Source: Methylomonas sp. 11b (GTDB lineage Bacteria; Pseudomonadota; Gammaproteobacteria; Methylococcales; Methylomonadaceae). From it: DNA of 64,000 nucleotides. The stretch spans positions 186,001 to 250,000 of the forward strand of contig NZ_KI911557.1 of the NCBI RefSeq assembly GCF_000515215.1, written 5' to 3'. The notes below the pieces were generated by a model that worked only from the letters and a program-made list of their open reading frames with translations, did not search any database and was not told the DNA's origin. The position numbers and the translations under genes are program-made. Shown here piece by piece: positions 53,001 through 61,583 of this stretch (within the stretch, counting starts at the first letter, position 1; each line of letters begins with the position of its first letter).

Positions 53001-53916
53001 GGATTTGGTGTTGATGGATGTGCAAATGCCGCGCATGGACGGTTATGCCGCCACTCGGCGGATACGTGAAAACCCGACGTGGTCTGATTTGCCCATCCTG
53101 GCACTCACGGCCGGCGCATTTAAAAACTTGCAGGATGCAGCGCTGGAAGCGGGTATGAACGATTTTATCGCCAAGCCCTTTAACGTACCGCAAATGCTGG
53201 CTTTGATCACGCGTTGGGCAGGAAGAAAATCGCTTCTCGGACTTACGCTGCCTGCATCCGGTGATCGGCGTGACGAGGTAATTTCCAGCGACCAATCCGT
53301 CCCCCTGATTGCGCCGACAAATCCTGGCCAAGACGATTGGCCAGGAATCGATGTTAACGCCGGCCTAAAAATGTGGCATAAGCTTGATCTATATCAATCC
53401 TATCTAACATACTTTATTGATCAGTATCGCGCTGCCGGACAGGAAATCAGTGCTGCAGCAGAGCAAGGGAAGCTTACCGAGGTAGCGGCCTTGGCGCACA
53501 AGCTAAAAGGCGCTGCTTATGGTTTGGCACTGACGGATGTAGCCAAACGCAGCGCCGAACTGGAAACGGCCTTGAATCGCGGTGAGCCTCTAGCTGCGGC
53601 CTCCGCAGCGCTGCAACAGGCGCTTGACGTGGTTATCAGCAGCATCGGCAACTTAAGCCGAAACACAATACCAGCGCTTGATCATCACACCCATGCCGAA
53701 GCGCTGGGTGGGGCCAAATTCTTGCTGGACGAACTATTAACGGCGCTGGATGAAGACAACCCAGGTCATGCCGAACGCGTAATGGTTAAACTGGAGGGCT
53801 TGGTTGACGCCGATTTATTGGCGCCGCTCGCTACGCAAATTCGCGACTATAATTTTCGGGAAGCTGAAAGCTTAGCTTTGGCGTTAATAAACCAGCTCGA
53901 TATACCAACTCAGTAA
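50026..53916 (+). CDS. Membrane hybrid histidine kinase with two receivers and Hpt
   Basis: The protein has 1296 residues from a GTG; ATGs at 50053 and 50077 are alternatives and the start is not settled. Four membrane helices (about 20-115; ALSPLTWILFYPAVFLSAYL) resemble the KdpD-type DUF4118 anchor. Three PAS domains with PAC segments follow (about 140-525). Then come HisKA (SHEIRTPMNAVLGF), HATPase with the N, G1, F and G2 boxes, a first receiver (LLVVDDCEN, LLDWPMPGADG), a second receiver (ILVVDDSD, LMDVQMPRMDG) and an Hpt domain with HKLKGAAYG. All phosphorelay residues are present in this single chain. The next gene, seven bases downstream, is an HD-GYP response regulator and the likely output. 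Confidence 0.93.
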   Translation: MQIAGSFIVMLNIRFRQMPINSTSVLSLAIPIAAGLLQWSLWSALSPLTWILFYPAVFLSAYLGGLLSGLIATAIAVSIGIYFFIPPEGSFYVAEVRSYYSTAIFALMGLSFNLAFEQLRRSRTELQRMASLESDVNHRRLNQALRAANAGIWEWNLQTNENQWDEGLWRLYGLEPFSCQACYDVWLSTVHPDDRAIAQAAIHQAVQQNIELNVEWRLAELVDGRERWLMSRGQPELDEKGRPLLYRGIVLDITERRQIEQSLIEKERLLADSQAVAHIGSWVRYLPGGQAMWSEETFRLFGLSPETDQALSMEQLLDTVHPDDRAARSAWHQDCLAGNSGNGLEYRICTAQGQQRWVLSKAKLETTADGQPLRLIGTVQDITEAKLAAAEKQRWIDAFRYCGHGIAIGNPETGRLVTCNPAFADMLGYDNADQFEGQLILSLYAPEHVESARRHLHEADQFGKIRYESVYRRQDGSEFDVAVDLVSVKNPEQKVMYRVATVQDISVRKKQEMELLQYRDHLQNLVEQRTEELNQALQRAERLTRVKSSFVANMSHEIRTPMNAVLGFCYLLEQHALNEEERSLVRKIRDAGRSLLAIINDILDFSKIEAGRLEIENLPFRLSDMFDHLAALMTASADHKNLELIIIPPAGIDALIGDGLRIQQVLINLLGNAIKFTERGEVVLRVTVDDWQNGDTVAVRFAVRDTGIGISEPQLDDVFAAFTQADNTISRRFGGSGLGLTICRQLVDLMGGELRVSSVAGQGSEFWFVLRLQRHLDFNPTQAIPPLHNLKLLVVDDCENTREAVHMSARGLDWDTTLVASGQAAIVELLASLESADPYDVVLLDWPMPGADGISAAEAIRASLSAVELDQPQIAIILMISASYSRERLAAHADMNHVDGILSKPVTPSALYNAVAAVLSKAPQPPLPLAAPDTSPNSAGTRIQGLRILVVDDSDINREVARRILESEGAQVSLASDGQDAVDWLLNHPDAVDLVLMDVQMPRMDGYAATRRIRENPTWSDLPILALTAGAFKNLQDAALEAGMNDFIAKPFNVPQMLALITRWAGRKSLLGLTLPASGDRRDEVISSDQSVPLIAPTNPGQDDWPGIDVNAGLKMWHKLDLYQSYLTYFIDQYRAAGQEISAAAEQGKLTEVAALAHKLKGAAYGLALTDVAKRSAELETALNRGEPLAAASAALQQALDVVISSIGNLSRNTIPALDHHTHAEALGGAKFLLDELLTALDEDNPGHAERVMVKLEGLVDADLLAPLATQIRDYNFREAESLALALINQLDIPTQ

Positions 53917-53923
53917 AATACCC

Positions 53924-54919
53924 ATGCCTAATAATCCTATTTTGATCGTGGATGACGAACCCGCGAATTTGGCGATACTCCGCGAAATTCTCGAGCCTAC
54001 ATATCATTTGGTGTTTGCGCGTAACGGTCAGGAAACTCTGCTGGCGGTTGCCAAGCATAGGCCGAGTTTAATTTTGTTGGACATCCAGATGCCTGATATG
54101 GACGGCTACCAAGTCTGTCGGGCTTTGAAAGCCGATCCGGCCACCGAAACCATCCCGGTCATATTCGTCACCGCTTTATCTGAGTTGGGTGATGAGGAGC
54201 AGGGGTTTGCGGTGGGTTGCGTAGATTACTTGAGTAAGCCGGTGGTGCCCAGTCTGGTGCGCGCGCGGGTGAAAACTCATTTGTCGCTAGTGAGAGCCAC
54301 GCAATTGGAAAAAAGCCACCGCGATGCAATCTATATGCTGGGCGAAGCCGGACATTATAACGACAACGACACCGGGGTACATATTTGGCGGATGGCCGCT
54401 TATGCTAAAGCCTTGGCCTTAAATGTCGGCTGGAGTTGTGCCGACGCCGAATTGCTGGAGTTTGCCGCGACGATGCATGATACCGGCAAAATCGGCGTGC
54501 CCGATGCGGTACTGAGTAAACCAGGTGCGTTAAATGAGGAAGAATGGCGCATCATGCGCCGGCACTGCCAGATTGGTTACGATATTCTGTCGAAAAGCGA
54601 TGCACCGATTTTTAAACTGGCGGCCGAAGTGGCCTTGTCGCATCACGAAAAATGGGATGGGACCGGCTACCCAAATGGGCTGGCGGGCCTAAGCATTCCC
54701 GAATCGGTGCGTATTGTCGGAGTGGCCGATGTGTTCGACGCATTGACCATGCGCCGGCCCTATAAGGAAGCTTGGCCGGTCGAGAAGGCGGTCGCGACTA
54801 TCCGCGACGGTGCCGGGCAGCATTTCGATCCGGCGATGGTGGCCTGTTTTCTGGATATCCAACCGCAAATTTTGCAAATCAAGGCCGACTGGGAAATTCG
54901 CGAATTGGCGAAAATTTGA
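53924..54919 (+). CDS. RpfG-like response regulator with HD-GYP phosphodiesterase
   Basis: The protein has 331 residues. The receiver (1-120) has ILIVDDEP, LLDIQMPDMDGY with the phospho-Asp, and SKPVVP. The HD-GYP domain (about 145-320) has ATMHDTGKIGVPDAV, LSHHEKWDGTGYPNGL and later GVADVFDALTMRRPYKEAW. Such proteins hydrolyse c-di-GMP to GMP on phosphorylation. It is seven bases behind the hybrid kinase gene, so the pair forms one two-component system. Confidence 0.95.
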   Translation: MPNNPILIVDDEPANLAILREILEPTYHLVFARNGQETLLAVAKHRPSLILLDIQMPDMDGYQVCRALKADPATETIPVIFVTALSELGDEEQGFAVGCVDYLSKPVVPSLVRARVKTHLSLVRATQLEKSHRDAIYMLGEAGHYNDNDTGVHIWRMAAYAKALALNVGWSCADAELLEFAATMHDTGKIGVPDAVLSKPGALNEEEWRIMRRHCQIGYDILSKSDAPIFKLAAEVALSHHEKWDGTGYPNGLAGLSIPESVRIVGVADVFDALTMRRPYKEAWPVEKAVATIRDGAGQHFDPAMVACFLDIQPQILQIKADWEIRELAKI

Positions 54920-55101
54920 TAGGTCCTGATAAGCTTTGCGCTGCCGACATGCCGATTTTGAGCATGCGGGGGCATGCAGTTAAAGCAGTTGCATCAGGCT
55001 ATTTTTAGGCGTGTTGCGCTAAAAATACTTATCTGTCGGCTATTGCCATGCGTCGGCGTTCTGCGCATACTTGTGGCTAAGTTTTATTAGTACCAACAGG
55101 G

Positions 55102-56265
55102 ATGAAAAATTCAAAGATCCTACCGCCAGCCACCCATAGTGCTCCAACTTGTGCCATCAGCGCGATTCGTCAGGCAAAGGCCTTGGAAATTGCGCTATCC
55201 GGAGACTGGGTGCTGGATGCGCAATTACCCCCGCTGGAACCGGTATTGGCGCAGATTGAAACCAATGCTATCGAAAAAATCGTCTTCTCGACCGGGGCCC
55301 TGGGGCGTTGGGACAGCATGCTGGTCACAGAGTTAATCAAACTGATTGACTACGCTTCGCAAAAAGTTGTCGCGGTCGATAAATCTACCCTGCCAACCTC
55401 GATTCAGGGCTTATTGACGCTGGTTTCCGCCGTGCCGGAGCGCGTCGATGCGCACCGTGACCAAACTCAGACCTCCTGGTCGCAGGCTTTCGTAGTCAGC
55501 ACCGGCAAAGCGGTTCAGCATGGCAAGGAGATGTTGATCTTTGTCGGCGAAATGATCATCAGCACTTTTGCCACCATGCGGGGTCAAGCGCATTTTCGCC
55601 GCCAGGATTTATGGCTGTATATTCAAGAATGCGGACCATCGGCGTTGCCGATTGTTACCTTGATCAGCTTGTTGGTGGGTTTGATTCTGGCCTTCGTCGG
55701 CGCGGTGCAACTGTCTTTGTTCGGCGCGCAAATCTACATCGCCAACCTGGTTAGTCTGGGCATGACTCGGGAAATGGGCGGCTTGATGACCGCAATCATC
55801 ATGTCAGGCCGCACCGGCGCGGCCTATGCCGCCCAAATCGGCACGATGCATGTCAACAGCGAAATCGACGCGCTAAAAACCATGAACCTGGACCCGATGG
55901 CGTTTCTGGTGTTGCCGCGCATGCTGGCCTTGATCATCATCATGCCGCTATTATGTCTTTACGCCGACTTGATGGGCATCATCGGCGGCGGCTTTGTGAC
56001 GGTGAATTTTTTTGATGTGTCGTTGACCGAGTATCTGGACCGCACAGCCCACGCCGTTAAGATGAAGGATTTTATTATCGGCTTTGTGAAGTGTTCGGTG
56101 TTCGGGATTTTGATCGCGCTGTCGGGTTGTATGCGCGGTATGCAGTGCGGCCGCAGCGCCTCGGCGGTCGGCGATGCCGGCACTTCGGCGGTGGTGACGG
56201 CCATCGTGTTTATCGTGGTGGCCGACTCGGTGATGACCATCATCTGCAACCGGCTGGGGATTTGA
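55102..56265 (+). CDS. MlaE-type lipid ABC transporter permease with STAS-like domain
   Basis: The protein has 387 residues. The first about 110 residues form a STAS-like domain (LSGDWVLDAQLPPLEPVL). The MlaE permease domain follows (about 130-385) with conserved GQAHFRRQDLWLYI, GMTREMGGLMTAIIMSGRTG and AAQIGTMHVNSEIDALKTM. It is the inner-membrane channel of an MCE-type phospholipid or sterol-like lipid transporter. The start follows a weak AGGG site. It heads a four-gene operon with ATPase, MCE protein and auxiliary lipoprotein. Confidence 0.93.
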   Translation: MKNSKILPPATHSAPTCAISAIRQAKALEIALSGDWVLDAQLPPLEPVLAQIETNAIEKIVFSTGALGRWDSMLVTELIKLIDYASQKVVAVDKSTLPTSIQGLLTLVSAVPERVDAHRDQTQTSWSQAFVVSTGKAVQHGKEMLIFVGEMIISTFATMRGQAHFRRQDLWLYIQECGPSALPIVTLISLLVGLILAFVGAVQLSLFGAQIYIANLVSLGMTREMGGLMTAIIMSGRTGAAYAAQIGTMHVNSEIDALKTMNLDPMAFLVLPRMLALIIIMPLLCLYADLMGIIGGGFVTVNFFDVSLTEYLDRTAHAVKMKDFIIGFVKCSVFGILIALSGCMRGMQCGRSASAVGDAGTSAVVTAIVFIVVADSVMTIICNRLGI

Positions 56266-56267
56266 CG

Positions 56268-57059
56268 ATGGCCGAAGCCTGCATCACCGTAAAAGATTTG
56301 ACGATGACTTACGGCGATTTCGTGATTCAGCGCGATCTGAATTTTACGATCAACCGCGGCGATGTGTTTATCATCATGGGTGGTAACGGCTGCGGGAAAA
56401 CCACCTTATTGCGGCATATGATAGGCTTGAAATCGCCGGCAAAAGGCGATGTCTGTTATGGCGAGCAAGGACTGTGGCAAGCCAACCCCAAAGCCCGCCA
56501 ACAAATTTTGGCGCGCACCGGGGTGTTGTTTCAAAGCGGTGCTTTGCTCAGCTCGATGACCTTAGCCGAAAACGTGGCGCTGCCAATTACCGAAGCCACT
56601 CAGTTGCCACCAAAAAAGGTGCGGGAGATTGTCTCCTATAAGTTGGCGCTGGTCGGTTTAGCCGGCTTTGAAGACTATTATCCCTCCGAACTGAGCGGCG
56701 GCATGCAAAAGCGCGCCGGCTTGGCGCGGGCGATGGCCCTGGACCCGGAGATTCTGTTCTTCGACGAACCGTCGGCCGGCTTGGACCCGATCACCGCCAA
56801 ACTGCTGGACGATCTGATTCTGAGCTTGAGTAGCGCACTGTCGGCTACCATCGTGGTGGTGACCCACGATCTGGACAGTATTTTCGCGATCGGCAACAAC
56901 TCGGTGTTTCTGGATGCCGAAACCCGCACCAATATCGACGGTGGTTCCCCGCAAAAACTGCTGCATGAATCCAAACACCCCAACGTGATTCGATTTTTGA
57001 ATCGCGGCGACCAAACCGAGCAAAATAGTAATCATCGACACATGAGGAGTCCGGCGTGA
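56268..57059 (+). CDS. MlaF-type ABC transporter ATPase
   Basis: From ATG at 56268, two bases after the permease stop, the protein has 263 residues; a longer frame starting inside the permease gene is rejected. It has Walker A GGNGCGKTTLLR, the signature LSGGMQKRAGLARA with the MlaF-typical Q-K-R, Walker B ILFFDEPSAGLDP and the switch histidine VTHDLDS. It powers the lipid transporter encoded around it. Its end overlaps the MCE gene start by four bases. Confidence 0.95.
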   Translation: MAEACITVKDLTMTYGDFVIQRDLNFTINRGDVFIIMGGNGCGKTTLLRHMIGLKSPAKGDVCYGEQGLWQANPKARQQILARTGVLFQSGALLSSMTLAENVALPITEATQLPPKKVREIVSYKLALVGLAGFEDYYPSELSGGMQKRAGLARAMALDPEILFFDEPSAGLDPITAKLLDDLILSLSSALSATIVVVTHDLDSIFAIGNNSVFLDAETRTNIDGGSPQKLLHESKHPNVIRFLNRGDQTEQNSNHRHMRSPA

Positions 57060-58048
57060 GCAAACAAGCCAATCCACTCGCCATTGGCGCGTTTTTGGTC
57101 GGCGCGTTGATCCTGCTGACTGCGGGGGTGATGATCTTTGGCGGTAGTGATTTTTTTAAGGATAAAAAACGCTTCGTCATCTTTTTCGACTCGGCTTTGA
57201 ACGGGCTGAATGTCGGCGCGCCGGTCAAGTTACAGGGTGTGCAGATCGGCAATGTCAACGAGATTTCTTTAGTGATGGATTCTGCGACCGGCCGCATTTT
57301 CAAGCCGGTGGTGATCGAAATCGATCCAGCCTTACTGCAAGACCTGTCGGTACAGCAATCCGGCGGCCACAGCAAAAAACAGCGGATGCAGGATGCTCAA
57401 CGTATGATCGATGCCGGTTTAAAGGGCCGCTTGGAGACCCAGAGTTTGCTAACCGGCCTACTGTATGTGGATTTGAATTTTTATAGCGACAAGCCGATCA
57501 ATCTGGTCAAACTGGATTACAAGAATCTGCCGGAACTGCCCAGCGTACCGACCACAGTCGATGAAATTCGCAACACCGCTGACGAAATCTTCAACCGGGT
57601 GCGGCAGTTGCCCTTGGAAGAGATTACCAAAAACATGGCGGATACCTTGAATTCGATGCATGGCTTGCTGGAGTCGGACGATACCAAGAAATCGATGGCG
57701 GCCCTGGCTAAATCCCTACAAGAAACCCAACGGCTGATGAGTTCGCTAAACGATCAGATCGGGCCGTTAATGACCAATGCCAATGGCGCTCTGACCGAGA
57801 CCCGCACCACTTTGCAAGACTTTAACAAAGAGTTGTTGCCGGTGTTGAAAGCCGCCGAACAAAGCCTGAATGCCGCGACCAAGATGATGGAAGGCTCTCA
57901 AAATGCTTTGACCGCAGTGGAAACCATGGCCGCGCCGGATGCGCAACTTGGGCAAGCCCTAGTGGAAATGCGCAATGCCGCACGTTCCTTGAAGGATTTG
58001 ACAGAGTCGTTGGAGCGGCGGCCAGAGTCGTTGATATACGGCAAATAG
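57056..58048 (+). CDS. MlaD/MCE-domain protein of the lipid transporter
   Basis: The protein has 330 residues from a GTG that overlaps the ATPase stop; AGGAG lies upstream. A single N-terminal membrane helix (about 10-32) anchors it. The MCE domain follows (FFDSALNGLNVGAPVKLQGVQIG) and the C-terminal half is a long helical coiled region of repeated TLNSMHGLLES-like heptads. In the family this protein forms a ring or tube that passes lipids across the periplasm. It has one MCE domain only. Confidence 0.93.
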   Translation: MSKQANPLAIGAFLVGALILLTAGVMIFGGSDFFKDKKRFVIFFDSALNGLNVGAPVKLQGVQIGNVNEISLVMDSATGRIFKPVVIEIDPALLQDLSVQQSGGHSKKQRMQDAQRMIDAGLKGRLETQSLLTGLLYVDLNFYSDKPINLVKLDYKNLPELPSVPTTVDEIRNTADEIFNRVRQLPLEEITKNMADTLNSMHGLLESDDTKKSMAALAKSLQETQRLMSSLNDQIGPLMTNANGALTETRTTLQDFNKELLPVLKAAEQSLNAATKMMEGSQNALTAVETMAAPDAQLGQALVEMRNAARSLKDLTESLERRPESLIYGK

Positions 58049-58074
58049 ATTGGGTTTTTAGCAGATTTAACCGG

Positions 58075-58671
58075 ATGAATATGAAACACATAATTTATTT
58101 GCCAATGCTACTTTCAGTGCTGTTACTGACCGCTTGCAGTAGCCAGCCGATACAGTTTTACATGCTTAGCGCCGAAACCGCCGCGCCGTCGGCTACCGTG
58201 TTACCGGCCGATACCGTGTTGGGATTGGGCCCGATTCATTTGCCGGCGTATTTGGACCGGCCGCAGCTAATCACTGCATTGAGCGAACATCAGTACCAAC
58301 TGGACGACCAAAATCGCTGGGCCGAACGTCTGGATGACAATATTGCTCGTGTTTTGCGGCTTTCTTTAGCCAAGCAACTGGGCATAGAACAAGTGGTTCG
58401 CTATCCATGGGCACCGCGCCAGGCTATCGATTACCAAATCAGCTTCGATATTCTCGAGTTGCATCAAACCGCCAGCGGCCAAAGCCGCTTCTCCGTGCAA
58501 TGGCAATTGAAAAAAGCCGATGAAGCGGTGATCGGCAAACGCTTTGAGTGCAGCGAAGCGGCAGGTAAGGGTGCTGAAGCCAGTGTCGCTGCGCAAAGCC
58601 GGTGCTTGACAAGGTTTAGTATCGAATTGGCGAATGAAATTGCCGGACTGGGCTCAAGACCCCGCCGTTGA
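58075..58671 (+). CDS. ABC-transport auxiliary lipoprotein (PqiC/DUF330-like)
   Basis: The protein has 198 residues. The lipobox LLTAC places the lipid-modified cysteine at about 21. The body follows the ABC_trans_aux pattern: QFYMLSAETAAPS, then LGLGPIHLPAYLDRPQLIT and RWAERLDDNIARVL. Such lipoproteins accompany MCE transporters at the outer membrane. A second ATG at 58081 is an alternative start. It is the last gene of the mla-like operon. Confidence 0.9.
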   Translation: MNMKHIIYLPMLLSVLLLTACSSQPIQFYMLSAETAAPSATVLPADTVLGLGPIHLPAYLDRPQLITALSEHQYQLDDQNRWAERLDDNIARVLRLSLAKQLGIEQVVRYPWAPRQAIDYQISFDILELHQTASGQSRFSVQWQLKKADEAVIGKRFECSEAAGKGAEASVAAQSRCLTRFSIELANEIAGLGSRPRR

Positions 58672-58744
58672 AAGCGGCTAACACGCTCTGATTGTTCTGC
58701 TGAAGCGCCATGGAGTAACGGAAGTTAGATATCGCTGCGGCGGT

Positions 58745-60910
58745 TTATTTGCTATCCAACACCACGATCCCATTCCATGCCAACGGCGGCATTTCACTAT
58801 AGTGCAAAGCTTTTTGCAGATAAAATCTGCTGGGGCCGTCGTTGGCGTCGAGAGCGAGTGCCGCTTGAAATAGGCGGACAGCCTCCGGCCACACACCTTC
58901 CTTGAACGCTGCCAAACCGTCGGCAAAGATGCGATGTACTTCGTTCGGTGGGGGATCGCCGCTGATTTTTACCCCGACGACTTCCACTAGATTCAAAGGC
59001 TCCGCACGGCCAACGACGCGAAACGAACCCACCGGACGGGAGACGATACCGTCCAAATCGGCGGCGATGCTGTGCGATGCCAGAATCCGCGTACCTAAAT
59101 ACTTGTTCACACCCTGAATCCGCGAGGCGGTGTTGACCGTATCACCAATAGCCCGGTAATGACTGGAGGTGCCGGCGTCCAGGCTGCCCAGCGTGAGTTC
59201 GCCTTCATACAAACCGATGCGGGTGGCGAGTGGTGCCAGACTGGAGGATAGATTAAACGATTCCACCGCCGTGGCCATTTCCAAGGCGGCGAAACAGGCA
59301 GCGTGGCGTTGCTTGCTGGCCGGCGCATCGAACCACACTGCCATCATCGCGTCTCCAGTGACGTCGGCGATCACACCGTCATGCGACACTACCGGATGCC
59401 CTAGCACTTGGTAATAGGTATTCAATAGCTCCCACATTTCTCGTGGCGAGTGTTGGGCGGCGATGGCGGTATAGCCTTCTATGTCGGTGGCCAGACATAA
59501 ACCGGAAACATCTTTTTCAGTTCCAGCGATACCGGCTTCCGTCCATTGCCCCGGCGCTGCGGGCAACATGCCGACCCATTGCGGAAACACTCTACTGACG
59601 AATTCAAGTATGCGCCCGCGTTCGCGCATTAAGTCGTAGCGCGACCAGGCCAAGCTGAGAAGCCAGGACGCTGGCAATTGAATTAATAGCGGCCCGGCGA
59701 CCGGCAACCACCAATGGCGCTGGCCGAACAACCAGACAGCCGAGCCGGCATAAGCCGAGGCTAACACCAGGCTGAGGACGATGCCTGGCCAGCCGGCAAA
59801 TCCGACCAGCAACAGGGCGATAAGCAAGCCGAATAAGCTCGATATTAGCCAACCCGGCGCAGGTATTTCGATAAAACTATCTTCCAGCAAGTTGGCGAAT
59901 TGCGTGGCCATGATCTCCACGCCGGCCATTTTGCCGGTGCGCGAATCGGAATAGGGGGTTGGGAAAAAGTCGGATTTGCCGGGCGAAAATTGGCGGTTGG
60001 CGCGGCCGACGAATATCACTTTGCCTTGTAAGTCTTCAACCTTACCTTCGTAAACATCGGCGTAGGATTCCATTCTGAGCGTGCGGGGTGGGCCGTAGTA
60101 ATTTAGGTAACGGCTGTCGCCTTGGCAGATCAATTGTTTGGTGTGGGTGTTCAGTTTCGCTAAATCTGGAGTAGGGTTTGCACACGCTCGACGCTGTGCA
60201 GTCAACCAAGCCGACAAGGGCTGTTCATCCGGATAATCGCTGCTTGCTTGTTGGTAATAAAACCAGGCCAAGACGGGTAGACTGGGTGCTTCGGCGAGAG
60301 CATCGTAAAAGGTCCAGGACTCGCGGATGCTGGCGTTTTCCGAGTTGTTTATTAGATAAAACGGCGCACTATCCAGCGCCGCCTGAGCAATCACCGGCGT
60401 TGGCGACAGTTTGCGCATCACTACCAACTGCTCGGATAAGGTTGTGGCTGGTTCCCCTTCGCGGGAAATGGCGGGTATTTTATTGCGGTCCGAACATTCT
60501 TCCCGCCCATAAAAGTCCTCGACGCCTCGGCGAAATTTTTGCACACATTCGTTGATTAAGACCTTGCCGGCAGCGCGCATTGCATCAGCGAACATAGGGT
60601 CTACGCTGGGGTTAGCGGCGATAAATTGCAGATCGAACACGATCAAAATCGCGCCTTGGCGATTCAATTGGTCAACCAACTTTGCATGAAACTCGCGCCA
60701 GCGGGTCAAGTCTTGACCCACGCCCAAGCGAGTCTCGGACGCTTCATCCATCGCGACGATTACCACTTGATCGGGTGTTGTTTGCGGGCCGCGGATTTTG
60801 AATAAGGTGTCCAAACCCAGTCTGCTTTCCATATCGAAAGCTAAATCTACCAGCGTACTTAGCATAAGCCCGAGAACGGTAATAACGGCTATGCGTAACG
60901 GACGGGCCAT
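58745..60910 (-). CDS. CHASE2-domain class III nucleotide cyclase
   Basis: The protein has 721 residues. A membrane helix near the N-terminus precedes a periplasmic CHASE2 sensor domain (about 25-340: TPDQVVIVAMDEASETRLG and GKVIFVGRANRQFSPGKSDF). Three membrane helices follow (about 345-430), then a class III cyclase domain (about 480-640) with LCLATDIEGYTAIAAQHSP carrying the metal Asp, and HDGVIADVTGDAMMAVWF. It should make cAMP (or cGMP) in the cytoplasm in response to a periplasmic signal; specificity is not decided. It is the last gene of the minus-strand operon with the lipoprotein and the TPR/barrel protein. Confidence 0.92.
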   Translation of the reverse strand: MARPLRIAVITVLGLMLSTLVDLAFDMESRLGLDTLFKIRGPQTTPDQVVIVAMDEASETRLGVGQDLTRWREFHAKLVDQLNRQGAILIVFDLQFIAANPSVDPMFADAMRAAGKVLINECVQKFRRGVEDFYGREECSDRNKIPAISREGEPATTLSEQLVVMRKLSPTPVIAQAALDSAPFYLINNSENASIRESWTFYDALAEAPSLPVLAWFYYQQASSDYPDEQPLSAWLTAQRRACANPTPDLAKLNTHTKQLICQGDSRYLNYYGPPRTLRMESYADVYEGKVEDLQGKVIFVGRANRQFSPGKSDFFPTPYSDSRTGKMAGVEIMATQFANLLEDSFIEIPAPGWLISSLFGLLIALLLVGFAGWPGIVLSLVLASAYAGSAVWLFGQRHWWLPVAGPLLIQLPASWLLSLAWSRYDLMRERGRILEFVSRVFPQWVGMLPAAPGQWTEAGIAGTEKDVSGLCLATDIEGYTAIAAQHSPREMWELLNTYYQVLGHPVVSHDGVIADVTGDAMMAVWFDAPASKQRHAACFAALEMATAVESFNLSSSLAPLATRIGLYEGELTLGSLDAGTSSHYRAIGDTVNTASRIQGVNKYLGTRILASHSIAADLDGIVSRPVGSFRVVGRAEPLNLVEVVGVKISGDPPPNEVHRIFADGLAAFKEGVWPEAVRLFQAALALDANDGPSRFYLQKALHYSEMPPLAWNGIVVLDSK

Positions 60911-60954
60911 AAGGAGTTTGCCAGTCGTGGATAGGCTTAAAAGTGGTTTTGAAT

Positions 60955-60983
60955 TTGGTGGACCGCAGAGGCGAGTCCACCAA
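60955..60983 (-). other. Intercistronic hairpin
   Basis: TTGGTGGAC (60955-60963) and GTCCACCAA (60975-60983) form a nine-base stem between the lipoprotein and cyclase genes. It has no T-run, so it may tune the cyclase expression within the operon. Confidence 0.4.
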
Positions 60984-61016
60984 CAATCATATGCAGGGTA
61001 GCCTTGACATGCTTAC

Positions 61017-61535
61017 TTATTGGAAAGCAGCGTCGATTTCTTCTTGTGTGTAGCAGACTTCATATTGGTCGCCGTTCAAAAAGAACGTGTTGCAGTAAGA
61101 GCCTTCGAATACGGCTTTTACCGACACAAAAAACTTGGCTTTAACTTCTTTATTATTTTTTAAAATCACGCCATCGACAGGACCAGTAATTTTCATCGCG
61201 TTCAATACGGCTTCGTCCACGCTAAGAATTTGGCTTTGGCAATCTCCGGTAACTGGTCCGGTTTTTGGATTACTTTGTCTAGTATCTTTGCTGGCACCCT
61301 CTTTGCCTGGCGTAGGTGTTTTGGTGCAAGGTTTGACTTCCTTGCCAGTCAGAGCATCAATTACAACAGATTGATTAGTTTTAAAATTAATACCTTCCGC
61401 CAATATCGCTGTTTGTTTAACTAGGGCGGGTACTGAAGAGCTTTGTTTTACTGGTGGGGTATGTTCGGTTTTTTTATCGCACGCAATGATTAAGGTGCTC
61501 ATCAATAGGAAGGTTGCCGCTTGCATTTTTTTCAT
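61017..61535 (-). CDS. Lipoprotein of unknown function in the cyclase operon
   Basis: The protein has 172 residues. The signal peptide ends in LIIAC (Cys at about 19), a usable lipobox. A polar linker and a KPCTKTPTPGKEGASKD segment follow. Four further cysteines (PC, DC, SYC, EVC) could make two disulphides. AGGAG lies just before the start. No family was recognised. It lies between the TPR/barrel gene and the CHASE2 cyclase on the same strand and may carry the signal between outer membrane and sensor. Confidence 0.75.
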   Translation of the reverse strand: MKKMQAATFLLMSTLIIACDKKTEHTPPVKQSSSVPALVKQTAILAEGINFKTNQSVVIDALTGKEVKPCTKTPTPGKEGASKDTRQSNPKTGPVTGDCQSQILSVDEAVLNAMKITGPVDGVILKNNKEVKAKFFVSVKAVFEGSYCNTFFLNGDQYEVCYTQEEIDAAFQ

Positions 61536-61583
61536 TATATTTCTCCTGTTTTTAAAAAATCCTGAACGAAATTAGTCGTCAAA

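Noticed and set aside
56091..56267. Longer start for the MlaF-type ATPase
   Set aside because: It would lie inside the permease gene. The ATG at 56268 matches the family N-terminus.
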